The translations under genes were made by a program, and so were the position numbers. The notes beneath the pieces are model-generated. The model worked only from the letters and a program-made list of their open reading frames with translations, did no database searches and was not told the DNA's origin. Of a stretch of 22,699 nt of DNA, positions 16,603-22,699 are shown one piece after another (the first letter of the stretch is position 1; every line of letters starts with the position of its first letter). Origin of the DNA: Chloroflexota bacterium. GTDB lineage: Bacteria; Chloroflexota; Dehalococcoidia; Lucifugimonadales; Australimonadaceae. Location of the stretch: the NCBI GenBank assembly GCA_022574265.1, contig JACZSI010000005.1, positions 1-22,699 of the forward strand, read 5' to 3'.

Positions 16603-18103
16603 CGGTTGTCTTGCCCGCGGCGGGGCCGGGCTCGCGGACCTGGGGGAACAGGAGCACGTCGCGGATGGTCGTGCTGCCGGTCAGCAGCATGACGAGCCGG
16701 TCGATGCCGAGCCCGAGCCCGCCCGTGGGCGGCATGCCGTGCTCCAGGGCGAGCAGGAAGTCCTCGTCCAGGCGGTCGAGCTCCTCGCCCTGGTAGCGCT
16801 TGCGGAGCGCTTCCTGCTCTTCGAGCCGCTGGCGCTGCACGTCGGGGTCGTTGAGCTCCGAGAAGGCGTTGGCGATCTCCATGCCGCCCGCGAACGCCTC
16901 GAACCGCTCCGTGTAGCGCGGGTCGGCGGCGCTCGCCTTGGCCAGGGGCGACATCTCCGTCGGGTAGTCCACGAGGAACGTCGGCTGGATGAGCTTCGGC
17001 TCGACGAAGACGCCCACGAGCTTGTCGATGAGCCGCCCACGGCTCTCCGCATACGTGGCCGCCACGTTGGCCTGGCGCATCCGGTCCGCCAGCGCGGCGG
17101 CGTCGGGATAGTCGTCGAGGTCGATGCCGCTGTGCTCGTGGACCGCCTCGTGCAGCCGGATGCGGGGCCACGGCGCCGTCAGGTCGAGCTCGTGGCCGTC
17201 GAAGCTCACCGTCGTGCCGCCGGTGGCCTCGAGCGCGACCGCCGGGATCATCGTCTCGAGGAAACGCATCACGTCCTCGTAGTCGGCGTAGGCCTCGTAG
17301 CTCTCCAGCATCGTGAACTCGGGGTTGTGGTTGGCGTCGATGCCCTCGTTGCGGAAGACGCGGCCGAGCTCGTACACCTTGTCCATGCCGCCCACGATGA
17401 GCCGCTTGAGGTAGAGCTCGGTGGCGATGCGCAGGTACAGCCGCCGGTCCAGCGCGCGGTGCTCGGTCACGAACGGCTCGGCCATGGCGCCCGCCGGCAC
17501 GGGGACCAGCACGGGCGTGTCCACTTCGAGGAAGCCGCGCTCGTCGAAGAAGCGGCGCACCGCCGAGATGATCCGGCTCCTGGTGCGCATGACGTCGTGC
17601 ACGTCGCGGTTCGCGATCAGGTCCAGGTAGCGCTGGCGGTAGCGCTGCTCCACGTCGCGGAGGCCGTGGAACTTCTCGGGGGGCGGGCGCAGCGCCTTGG
17701 CGAGCACGCTCAGCGCCTCGACGGCCAGGGAGACCTCGCCCGCCTTGGTGCGCGTGAGCGCCCCGGAGGCTCCGACGAAGTCGCCGAGGTCCAGGTCGTC
17801 GAGCAGTGCATAGCCCTCGCCCAGCGCGTCTTGGCGGAGGAAGAGCTGGAGGCGCCCGCCGCTGTCGTCGATGTCGACGAAGGTTGCCTTGCCCATGCCG
17901 CGCATGCGGGAGATGCGCCCGGCGACGGTCGCGGTCGGCGCCGCGCTCGGGTCCGCGGCCTCGGCGGCCGTGAAGAGCGCGACGGCCTCGGCGGTGGTGT
18001 GCGTGCGGTGGAATCGCGCGGGGAACGGGTCGACGCCGCGCTCGATCAAGCGTTCCAGCTTGGAGCGGCGGCTCCTGAGGAGCCGTTCACCGCGTTGTGG
18101 CAC
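16595..18103 (-). CDS. lysS: Lysyl-tRNA synthetase, class II
   Basis: This 502-residue class IIb synthetase charges tRNA-Lys. The N-terminal OB-fold anticodon-binding domain contains TVAGRISRMRGMGKATFVDI (about 59-78). The catalytic core follows with QRYLDLIAN, motif 2 around VYELGRVFRNEGIDANHNPE and FTMLE, and motif 3 PPTGGLGLGIDRLVMLL near the C-terminus. The start is a GTG at 18103 with GGGAGGA just upstream. It lies 50 bases below greA and overlaps serS by 8 bases, making a tight three-gene operon of transcription-elongation and translation genes. A long open frame on the opposite strand across lysS/serS is a codon-bias shadow. Confidence 0.97.
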   Translation of the reverse strand: MPQRGERLLRSRRSKLERLIERGVDPFPARFHRTHTTAEAVALFTAAEAADPSAAPTATVAGRISRMRGMGKATFVDIDDSGGRLQLFLRQDALGEGYALLDDLDLGDFVGASGALTRTKAGEVSLAVEALSVLAKALRPPPEKFHGLRDVEQRYRQRYLDLIANRDVHDVMRTRSRIISAVRRFFDERGFLEVDTPVLVPVPAGAMAEPFVTEHRALDRRLYLRIATELYLKRLIVGGMDKVYELGRVFRNEGIDANHNPEFTMLESYEAYADYEDVMRFLETMIPAVALEATGGTTVSFDGHELDLTAPWPRIRLHEAVHEHSGIDLDDYPDAAALADRMRQANVAATYAESRGRLIDKLVGVFVEPKLIQPTFLVDYPTEMSPLAKASAADPRYTERFEAFAGGMEIANAFSELNDPDVQRQRLEEQEALRKRYQGEELDRLDEDFLLALEHGMPPTGGLGLGIDRLVMLLTGSTTIRDVLLFPQVREPGPAAGKTTDA

Positions 18104-18153
18104 CGGGTCCTCCCGACGGACGAGGGATGCGTGGCGAGCGCTTGAACAGCAGG

Positions 18154-18639
18154 CTAGCGGACGGAGACGACCTTCATCTTCTGCTTCCCGGCGGGCACGG
18201 TGAACTCGACGACATCTCCGGCCTTCTTGCCCAGCAGCGCGCTCCCGAGGGGTGATTCGTTGGAGATGCGCCCCTCAGCGGGCGCGGCCTCCGCACTCCC
18301 GACGATAGTGTAGGTGTCCGATCGCTTGCTGGCGACGGCTTGCACCTTCACGATCGAGCCGACCTCGACGACGGCGGACTTGGCGCCCCGCCGGCGCCGG
18401 TGGTCCGGGATGATGACCGCGTTGTGGATCATCGTCTCCAGCTCCTGGATGCGGCCCTCCACGAAGGCCTGCTCGTTCTTCGCCTCTTCGTACTCGGCAT
18501 TGTCGAGCTCGCCGACCTCTTTCGCCTCCTGGATGCGGGCCGCCGCCTCATGACGACGGACGCTGCGGAGCTGCGCGAGCTCCTCCTCAAGCTCGCGCAG
18601 GCCATCCGTCGTGAGATAGGTGCTTCCGGAGACCATCAT
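18154..18639 (-). CDS. greA: Transcript cleavage factor GreA
   Basis: This 161-residue GreA rescues backtracked RNA polymerase by stimulating cleavage of the transcript 3' end through the secondary channel. The N-terminal coiled coil runs from about residue 12 to 75, with the tip at GELDNAEYEEAKNEQAFVEGR. The C-terminal FKBP-like domain carries SIVKVQAV, DTYTIVGSAEA, RISNESPLGSALLGKKAGDVVEF and VVSV. The tip is one residue shorter than E. coli GDLKENAEY, leaving acidic residues Glu44 and Asp46 with altered spacing. The start is the first of two adjacent ATGs at 18639, preceded by GAGGCAGG. It heads the greA-lysS-serS operon, about 30 bases below a good promoter. Confidence 0.95.
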   Translation of the reverse strand: MMVSGSTYLTTDGLRELEEELAQLRSVRRHEAAARIQEAKEVGELDNAEYEEAKNEQAFVEGRIQELETMIHNAVIIPDHRRRRGAKSAVVEVGSIVKVQAVASKRSDTYTIVGSAEAAPAEGRISNESPLGSALLGKKAGDVVEFTVPAGKQKMKVVSVR

Positions 18640-18675
18640 CCCTGCCTCGAACCCGGTCGATACCGGGGGCGGCCG

Positions 18676-18704
18676 ATTCTACGCCCGCTGACGTGCGATG
18701 GCAA
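18676..18704 (-). promoter_or_regulatory. Sigma-70-like promoter for greA-lysS-serS
   Basis: On the minus strand TTGCCA (18704-18699) and TAGAAT (18681-18676) are separated by exactly 17 bases. The predicted start of transcription is about 30 bases before the greA ATG at 18639. Box similarity, spacing and position all agree. Confidence 0.65.
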
Positions 18705-18805
18705 CGGGCCGCACCAGGCGCTTGAGGCGCGCAGCGCTTCTTCGAACGGTCGGGACGCGACGGGCCAGACGCCGGATAACCGCTCCAACACGTCTCCTAG
18801 TTCGA

Positions 18806-18835
18806 TTGAACCGAAATTGAAACAACGCATAGAAT
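18806..18835 (+). promoter_or_regulatory. Sigma-70-like promoter for rsmD-coaD
   Basis: On the plus strand TTGAAC (18806-18811) and TAGAAT (18830-18835) are separated by 18 bases, in an A/T-rich patch that stands out from the surrounding DNA. It lies about 55 bases before the rsmD start at 18896 and points away from the greA promoter. The 100 bases between the two promoters hold no gene. Confidence 0.6.
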
Positions 18836-18895
18836 ATCGACCAGTTACGACCGCCGCCCCCCCTCAGGGGCACGCTGGGGACGTAGGGGCGCGAT

Positions 18896-19453
18896 GTGCG
18901 CGTGACCGGTGGAGCGGCCAGGGGGGTGCGTTTGCGGCCGCCCCAGGCCCCAGGCGTGCGGCCCACCACCGACAAGGTGCGGACCGCGCTCTTCAACATC
19001 CTGGCGGCCCGCGGCATCGAGGAGGCGATCGTAGCAGACCTCTACGCCGGCACCGGGTCGCTTGGGATCGAGGCCCTGAGCAGAGGCGCAGCGCAGGCGG
19101 ACTTCGTCGAGGCCGATCGGAGGCAGATGGACGTGATCCGGGCGAACGTGCGGGCGGCCAAGGTGGCCGAGCGGGCCAAGCTGGTCCACGCGGACGTCGA
19201 GCGAGCCCTGGACAGGCTCGGCCGGCGGTACGACCTCGTGCTCATGGACCCGCCGTACACGCAGCCCTTCCCAGCCGCCATCGTCGCGCGGATAGCCGAG
19301 CTGGGGTTGCTGGCAGACGACGCCGTCGTCGTGGCCGGGCATGCCAGCCGCGTCGAGGCGCCCTTGGTCTGCGGGCGGCTCGTCCGCGACCAAGACCGCC
19401 GCTACGGCGACAGCTCGCTCGCGTTCTACAGCGTGCATGGGAGCGGCCGATGA
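18896..19453 (+). CDS. rsmD: 16S rRNA (guanine966-N2)-methyltransferase RsmD
   Basis: This 185-residue SAM-dependent methyltransferase modifies G966 of 16S rRNA during 30S assembly. The N-terminal MRVTGGAARGVRL and VRPTTDKVRTALFNIL are the family signature. The SAM-binding motif DLYAGTGSLGIEALSRGA begins at residue 48, and the catalytic DPPY motif is at 118-121 (LMDPPYTQPF). The length is normal. The start is a GTG at 18896, because the adjacent ATG at 18894 is out of frame and meets TGA at once. The stop overlaps the coaD start by four bases (ATGA), so the two are translationally coupled, as in many bacteria. Confidence 0.93.
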   Translation: MRVTGGAARGVRLRPPQAPGVRPTTDKVRTALFNILAARGIEEAIVADLYAGTGSLGIEALSRGAAQADFVEADRRQMDVIRANVRAAKVAERAKLVHADVERALDRLGRRYDLVLMDPPYTQPFPAAIVARIAELGLLADDAVVVAGHASRVEAPLVCGRLVRDQDRRYGDSSLAFYSVHGSGR

Positions 19454-19929
19454 CCGTGGCGATCTACCCAGGGCGCTTCGACCCGGTGACCGCCGGGCAT
19501 CTGGACATCGTCCAGCGCGCGGCCAAGCTATTCGAGCGCGTGGTCGTGGCGGTCTTCGAGGCGCCAGAGCACGACACGCTCTTCAGCGCCGACGAGCGGA
19601 TCGCGCTCTTCAGCGACGCCACGAAGGCGCTCGAGGGCGTGGAGGTCAAGGGTTTCGGCGGGCTGGTGGTCGACTGCGCACGGACGGAGGGCGCCGGAGC
19701 GATCGTGCGCGGCATCCGGATGACGGCCGATTTCGAGTACGAGTTCGAGATGGCCCTGATGAACAAGAAGCTCGCGCCGGACATCGACGTCGTCTGCCTG
19801 ATAACCGACATCCAGTACCAGTTCGTCCGCGCCACCCTGCTCAAAGAAGTTGTCCGCCTCGGTGGAGACATCGCCGGGCTCGCGCCCACCAACGTGATAG
19901 CGGCTCTCAAGGAGCGACTCGGCCGGTAG
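19450..19929 (+). CDS. coaD: Phosphopantetheine adenylyltransferase (CoaD)
   Basis: This 159-residue nucleotidyltransferase makes dephospho-CoA from 4'-phosphopantetheine and ATP, the penultimate step of coenzyme A synthesis. The HxGH-type motif is present as TAGHLDI (His17), VRGIRMTADFEYE carries Arg87 and Arg90, and MALMNKKLAPDIDVVCL and LLKEVVRLGGDIAG are typical. Compared from memory with E. coli CoaD, some contact positions differ: GTFDP is GRFDP (Arg9), Lys42 aligns with His41, and the SSS of ISSSLVKE is Arg-Ala-Thr (127-129). These could be lineage features. It overlaps rsmD by four bases. A coiled-coil septal-protein-like gene follows. Confidence 0.93.
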   Translation: MTVAIYPGRFDPVTAGHLDIVQRAAKLFERVVVAVFEAPEHDTLFSADERIALFSDATKALEGVEVKGFGGLVVDCARTEGAGAIVRGIRMTADFEYEFEMALMNKKLAPDIDVVCLITDIQYQFVRATLLKEVVRLGGDIAGLAPTNVIAALKERLGR

Positions 19930-19951
19930 CGGGGCCACCCGATCGCCCAGA

Positions 19952-20005
19952 CCCGCTCGTCTGAATACGCCCGCTCGTCTGAATACGCCCGCTCGTCTGA
20001 ATACG
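19952..20005 (+). repeat. Three perfect tandem copies of an 18-bp repeat in a leader
   Basis: CCCGCTCGTCTGAATACG is repeated three times without a mismatch (19952-19969, 19970-19987, 19988-20005). The array ends immediately before the ribosome site AAGGAGGA of the gene at 20018. No in-frame start codon precedes it in the frame of that gene, so it lies in non-coding leader DNA between coaD and the coiled-coil gene. Confidence 0.95.
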
Positions 20006-20017
20006 AAGGAGGAAGAC

Positions 20018-20563
20018 ATGGAGATACTGGAGCTCATCGACAAGCTGGAGACCATGGCGGGGCAGGCCCCGCGGGTGCCCATCACCGGGCGCGCCATGAT
20101 CGACGCCGACCGGCTGCTGGAGCTGATCGACCAGATGCGCCTCGCCGTGCCCCGCAACGTCCAGGAGGGCCAGGAGGTGCTGGAGCGGCGCGAGCAGATC
20201 ATCAACCAGACCACGCTCGACGCTCGACGCATCCGCGCCACCGCCGAGCAGGACGCACGCCACCTGGTCGAGGACAGCGAGATGGTCAAGGTCGCGAAGC
20301 GCCGCGGCGAGGAGATCATCGCCGAGGCCGAGGCCAAGGCGCACCGCATGCTCGCGGCCGTCGAGGCCGACGCCAAGAACCGCCGCGCCGGCGCCAACAA
20401 GTATTCGCTCGACGCGCTCACCGAGCTCGAGGAGCAGACGCTCGCCGTGCTCAACGCGATCCACGCCGGCCAGCGCGCGCTCACGCCCGCCGAGGACCGC
20501 ACGCCGCCGCCCGCCGCCCCCGAGCGCGAGACGGCGCGCGAAGAGGCAGCGGCCGCCAGCTAG
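20018..20563 (+). CDS. DivIVA/SepIVA-like coiled-coil protein
   Basis: This 181-residue, mostly helical protein has a short N-terminal domain (LELIDKLETMAGQAPRVPIT, then MIDADRLLELIDQMRLAVP at about 27-45). A long charged coiled coil (about 48-125), rich in Ala/Glu/Arg, and a disordered Pro/Ala/Glu tail (155-181) follow. The N-terminal pattern, with GVP/RVPIT and then LLELID-(I/M)-AIP/AVP plus QEVLERRE, resembles mycobacterial SepIVA, a DivIVA-family septal protein. Its gene likewise sits beside coaD in Actinobacteria. A role in septation or envelope growth is inferred. The ribosome site AAGGAGGA is strong. The yceD-rpmF genes that often follow are absent. It converges with the ThDP gene only four bases away. 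Confidence 0.7.
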   Translation: MEILELIDKLETMAGQAPRVPITGRAMIDADRLLELIDQMRLAVPRNVQEGQEVLERREQIINQTTLDARRIRATAEQDARHLVEDSEMVKVAKRRGEEIIAEAEAKAHRMLAAVEADAKNRRAGANKYSLDALTELEEQTLAVLNAIHAGQRALTPAEDRTPPPAAPERETAREEAAAAS

Positions 20564-20567
20564 GGCC

Positions 20568-22304
20568 CTACCGCGCTTGCGTGACCGCGTCCACCAGGGC
20601 CGGCATGCCGGTCTCCTTGATGTGCTTGATGGCCCGCTTGATCGCCGGCCCGAGCTTGTTGGGGTCCTCGATGGGCCCCTCGCCGTGCCATCCCATGGCC
20701 TTGGCCAGCAACCCGAAGTCCGGCGCCGGGTGCGCTAGCTCCATGCCGAGATACGCCATCTCCTCGTCGCGGCCGCGGTCCTTCGCGATCGCGATCTGGT
20801 GCTCCCAGTCGTTGTAGTAGGCCCGGTTGTTGTACATGACGACCAGCATCGGCATCTTGTGGTAGGCCGCTATCCACAGCGAGCCGGCGTCGAACATGAG
20901 GTCGCCGTCCGGCTGGATCGAGACCACCAGCTTGTTGGTGTCCTTGTAGGCCAGCGCCACGCCGAGCGATAGCCCGACCTGCGTGCCAGTGCCGAGCGGC
21001 ATCCCTGGGAACTGGTCGGGATTCGTGAACTCCCAGAGCCGGCGGTTCCAGCCGCTCAGCACCGCGCCCGTCATCCCCCAGTCCTCGTCCTTGATCTGCT
21101 GCCAGATCTCCCATGACAGGCGCGCCAGCGTCATCGGCTTGTCGTTCCAGCCCTCTTTGGCCCGCTCCAGTCCGGCCGAGCGCAGGTTGTCGTGGACCAG
21201 CGTCACACGCTCCCGCCGCGCCTTCAGATCGGCTTTGCCGTTCTTGGTGAGCAACCCCTTGACCGCCTCCGTGATCTGGCCGAGCGCGATGGCCGGGTCG
21301 GCGGTGGCGAACACGTCCACCTCGCGCAGCTTCAAGAAGCCCTGCGCCCATGCCTTGATGTTCGCGTCCCGGTAGCTGATGTCGATGATCTTGCAGCCGG
21401 GCGCCAGTATCTCCTCCGTCTCCCGCGTGGTCCGGTTGAGCCGCGTCAGCGGACCGTCGAAGTTGCGCACCTCGACGGCGAAGAGGACGTCGGCCTCCGC
21501 AAGCGTGTCGCGCGAGCCCGTGACGTCCAGGCTGTTCGTGTTGGCGAAGTTGAAGCGGCGGCCGCCATCCCAGACCGGCATCGCCAGGATCTCCGCGAGC
21601 TCGGCCGCGCGCTCGACGGCGACGGGGTTCTGCCCCAGCATGTCCGCCAGCATCACCGGGTTCTTGGCCTGCACCAGCATCTCGGCGACCGTCTCCACCG
21701 TGCGCGGGTTGAGCGCGGAGGGGTCCGGCGGCATGAGCCGTTTGGGATCCACCGTCGGCACGTCCACCAGCAGCGGGTCCTCCTGCAGGTTGGAGTCGTA
21801 CACCAGGTACGCGGGCCCGTACGGCGGCGTGGAGACCACGCGGTACGCCCGCGCGAACGACTCCGGCACCGCTGCCGGGGTGTGCGGCTGATCGTCCCAC
21901 TTCGTGAAGTCGCGGACCACACCGGCCTGGTCCTGCGCCGTGTGTATCCAATCGATGTAGGGGCGGCGGCGCGTGGCGTCCATCGGCCCCGTGGCGCCGA
22001 GCAGGATCACCGGCACCTCGTCCACGTAGGCGTAATACACGCCCATCGTGCCGTGGAGCAGACCGACGAGGTCGTGGACGATGGCCGCACTCGGCTCCTT
22101 CGTCACACGCGCATAGCCGTGGGCGATGCCGAGGGCGATCTTCTCGTGCGTGCACTCGATGATCTCCGGCTTGTTGCCGCCGTAGTTGACGATGGAGTCG
22201 TGGAGGCCCCGGTATGAAGCACCGGGGTTGAGCGGCAGGTACTTGATGCCGTAGAGATTCAGCATGTCCACGATGACGTCGGAGCCGTACTTGTCGTATG
22301 GCAT
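20568..22304 (-). CDS. Thiamine-diphosphate-dependent enzyme, second paralogue
   Basis: A complete 578-residue ThDP enzyme paralogous to the one at 2981-4756. The cofactor-activating glutamate is Glu54 in ECTHEKIA. His77 in AIVHDLVGLLHGT is conserved between the two, and the ThDP/Mg motif is P-D-G-D (465-468) ending in MYNN (490-493). Shared blocks include LNPGASYRGLHDSIVNYGG, YIDWIHTA, KWDDQP and NNRAYYND. The overall resemblance is to benzoylformate-decarboxylase and acetolactate-synthase-like enzymes, but the substrate is unknown. The ATG at 22304 follows GGAAGGGAG. It is transcribed divergently from an MmgE/PrpD gene across a 117-base gap. No transporter is attached, unlike its paralogue. 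Confidence 0.88.
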   Translation of the reverse strand: MPYDKYGSDVIVDMLNLYGIKYLPLNPGASYRGLHDSIVNYGGNKPEIIECTHEKIALGIAHGYARVTKEPSAAIVHDLVGLLHGTMGVYYAYVDEVPVILLGATGPMDATRRRPYIDWIHTAQDQAGVVRDFTKWDDQPHTPAAVPESFARAYRVVSTPPYGPAYLVYDSNLQEDPLLVDVPTVDPKRLMPPDPSALNPRTVETVAEMLVQAKNPVMLADMLGQNPVAVERAAELAEILAMPVWDGGRRFNFANTNSLDVTGSRDTLAEADVLFAVEVRNFDGPLTRLNRTTRETEEILAPGCKIIDISYRDANIKAWAQGFLKLREVDVFATADPAIALGQITEAVKGLLTKNGKADLKARRERVTLVHDNLRSAGLERAKEGWNDKPMTLARLSWEIWQQIKDEDWGMTGAVLSGWNRRLWEFTNPDQFPGMPLGTGTQVGLSLGVALAYKDTNKLVVSIQPDGDLMFDAGSLWIAAYHKMPMLVVMYNNRAYYNDWEHQIAIAKDRGRDEEMAYLGMELAHPAPDFGLLAKAMGWHGEGPIEDPNKLGPAIKRAIKHIKETGMPALVDAVTQAR

Positions 22305-22361
22305 TGGCTTCTCCCTTCCAGAATGATGTGCGCCGGGGCGGATTATGCCACGTCCGCCCGC

Positions 22362-22392
22362 GGGATGGGCGCGCTATACTCGCGCCCATCCC
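22362..22392. promoter_or_regulatory. 12-bp perfect palindrome around a TATACT box in a divergent promoter region
   Basis: GGGATGGGCGCG (22362-22373) and CGCGCCCATCCC (22381-22392) form a perfect inverted repeat with the seven-base spacer CTATACT. The spacer contains TATACT (22375-22380), a good -10 match for the MmgE/PrpD gene starting at 22422, though no clear -35 is seen 17 bases upstream. An operator overlapping the -10 region is the natural reading. A hairpin in the leader is the alternative. Confidence 0.5.
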
Positions 22393-22421
22393 CGGCCCCC
22401 ATCGCTGACTCGGAGGTCCCC

Positions 22422-22699
22422 ATGGCGGCGACCGCGTCCCTCGCCCGCTACCTCGTGAGCGCCAAGCCCGGCGGCCTGCCCGGCTGGACGCTCCACGAGG
22501 CCAAGCGGACGCTCATCAACCTGCTCGGTGTCTCCCTCTCGGCCTCCGTCATGCCCGCGGCCCGCATCATGCTCGAGTGGGCCACGGCCGAGGGCGCCGC
22601 GCCGCGCGCGAGCGTCATCGGCTCGGGGCTGAGGACCTCGCCCGCCACCGCCGCGCTGCTGAACGGCTACCTGGCGCACCTCCAAGACTACGACGACAC
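22422..22699 (+). CDS. MmgE/PrpD family protein, N-terminal part (runs off window)
   Basis: The frame from ATG 22422 runs open to the window edge (92 complete codons). Its layout is that of the MmgE/PrpD family: a helical start, TLHEAKRTLINLLGVSLSAS, a poorly conserved helix, then ASVIGSGLRTSPATAALLNG and the hallmark HLQDYDDT, which corresponds to the AH..DFDDTH motif. Known members include 2-methylcitrate dehydratase, cis-aconitate decarboxylase and iminodisuccinate epimerase. The branch cannot be told from this fragment. CGGAGG lies seven bases upstream of the ATG. It is divergent from the second ThDP enzyme and may share its regulation through the palindrome at 22362-22392. Confidence 0.85.
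   Translation, partial: MAATASLARYLVSAKPGGLPGWTLHEAKRTLINLLGVSLSASVMPAARIMLEWATAEGAAPRASVIGSGLRTSPATAALLNGYLAHLQDYDD

Noticed and set aside
16226..18145. 639-residue open frame antisense to serS and lysS
   Set aside because: No recognisable family, low-complexity Arg/Ala/Val/Glu content; both synthetases on the minus strand are full length with all motifs.
18740..18805. tRNA-Ser-like 5' half on the minus strand (GGAGACGTGTTGGAGCGGTTA)
   Set aside because: No 3' acceptor strand or T-stem closes the fold; the stretch lies between two divergent promoters.
18340..19449. Long plus-strand frame running from within greA into coaD
   Set aside because: Only the coaD part has family features; the upstream part is a shadow of greA and rsmD, and coaD has its own ATG overlapping the rsmD stop.
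20560..22389. 609-residue alternative minus-strand frame overlapping the second ThDP gene
   Set aside because: Gly/Arg/Ala/His-rich shadow; the other frame gives a complete ThDP enzyme with cofactor motifs.

Overview
This is a high-G+C window, apart from its first ~370 bases. It reads like a chromosomal contig of an uncultured member of the Chloroflexota, most likely a Dehalococcoidia/SAR202-type bacterium. That assignment is an inference. It rests on secreted lipoproteins with Thr-Pro-rich linkers, the mix of catabolic genes (amidohydrolases, ThDP enzymes, Rieske oxygenase, MmgE/PrpD), a greA-lysS-serS operon facing rsmD-coaD, and frequent GTG/TTG starts. No rRNA, convincing tRNA, CRISPR array, insertion sequence or phage gene is visible.

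Layout. Positions 1-217 hold the N-terminus of a sugar-phosphate isomerase-like protein (minus strand) in DNA of clearly lower G+C; composition changes near 370. Then come a DinB/TIGR03086-type protein (385-1089, minus) and the wreck of an amidohydrolase gene (1148-1513, minus: internal deletion plus one TGA). Facing the wreck is a four-gene plus-strand cluster (1793-7919): amidohydrolase, benzoylformate-decarboxylase-like ThDP enzyme, lipoprotein solute-binding protein and fused double-domain ABC permease. It looks like an uptake-and-breakdown operon for an unidentified organic acid, and no ATPase gene follows. A strong hairpin lies between the binding protein and the permease. Next are a DNRLRE-type lipoprotein (8237-9118), an MBL-fold hydrolase (9427-10209), a frameshifted Mut7-C remnant (10234-10525), groES-groEL with a clear terminator (10605-12640) and a lone Rieske oxygenase (12737-13903).

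The second half is mostly housekeeping: an M16 peptidase (13931-15196, minus) and the operon greA-lysS-serS (18639 down to 15304, minus). rsmD-coaD (18896-19929, plus) diverges from greA, with a recognisable promoter on each strand. A coiled-coil gene (20018-20563) follows coaD; its N-terminus resembles mycobacterial SepIVA and it sits at the actinobacterial sepIVA locus. It is preceded by three perfect 18-bp repeats. A second ThDP enzyme (20568-22304, minus), paralogous to the first, converges on it. An MmgE/PrpD gene starting at 22422 runs off the end, and a 12-bp perfect palindrome around a TATACT box lies in the divergent gap.

The most interesting content is the pair of paralogous ThDP enzymes. 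They share an unusual signature (NPGAS[FY]RGLHDS, KWDDQP, xDGD instead of GDG, MYNNR[SA]YYND), and each sits in a different catabolic setting. The first is linked to an amidohydrolase and a transporter, the second to MmgE/PrpD. Their reaction cannot be read from sequence alone. Candidates for a closer look also include the SepIVA-like protein, substitutions in CoaD substrate-contact positions, and a one-residue-shorter catalytic tip in GreA.
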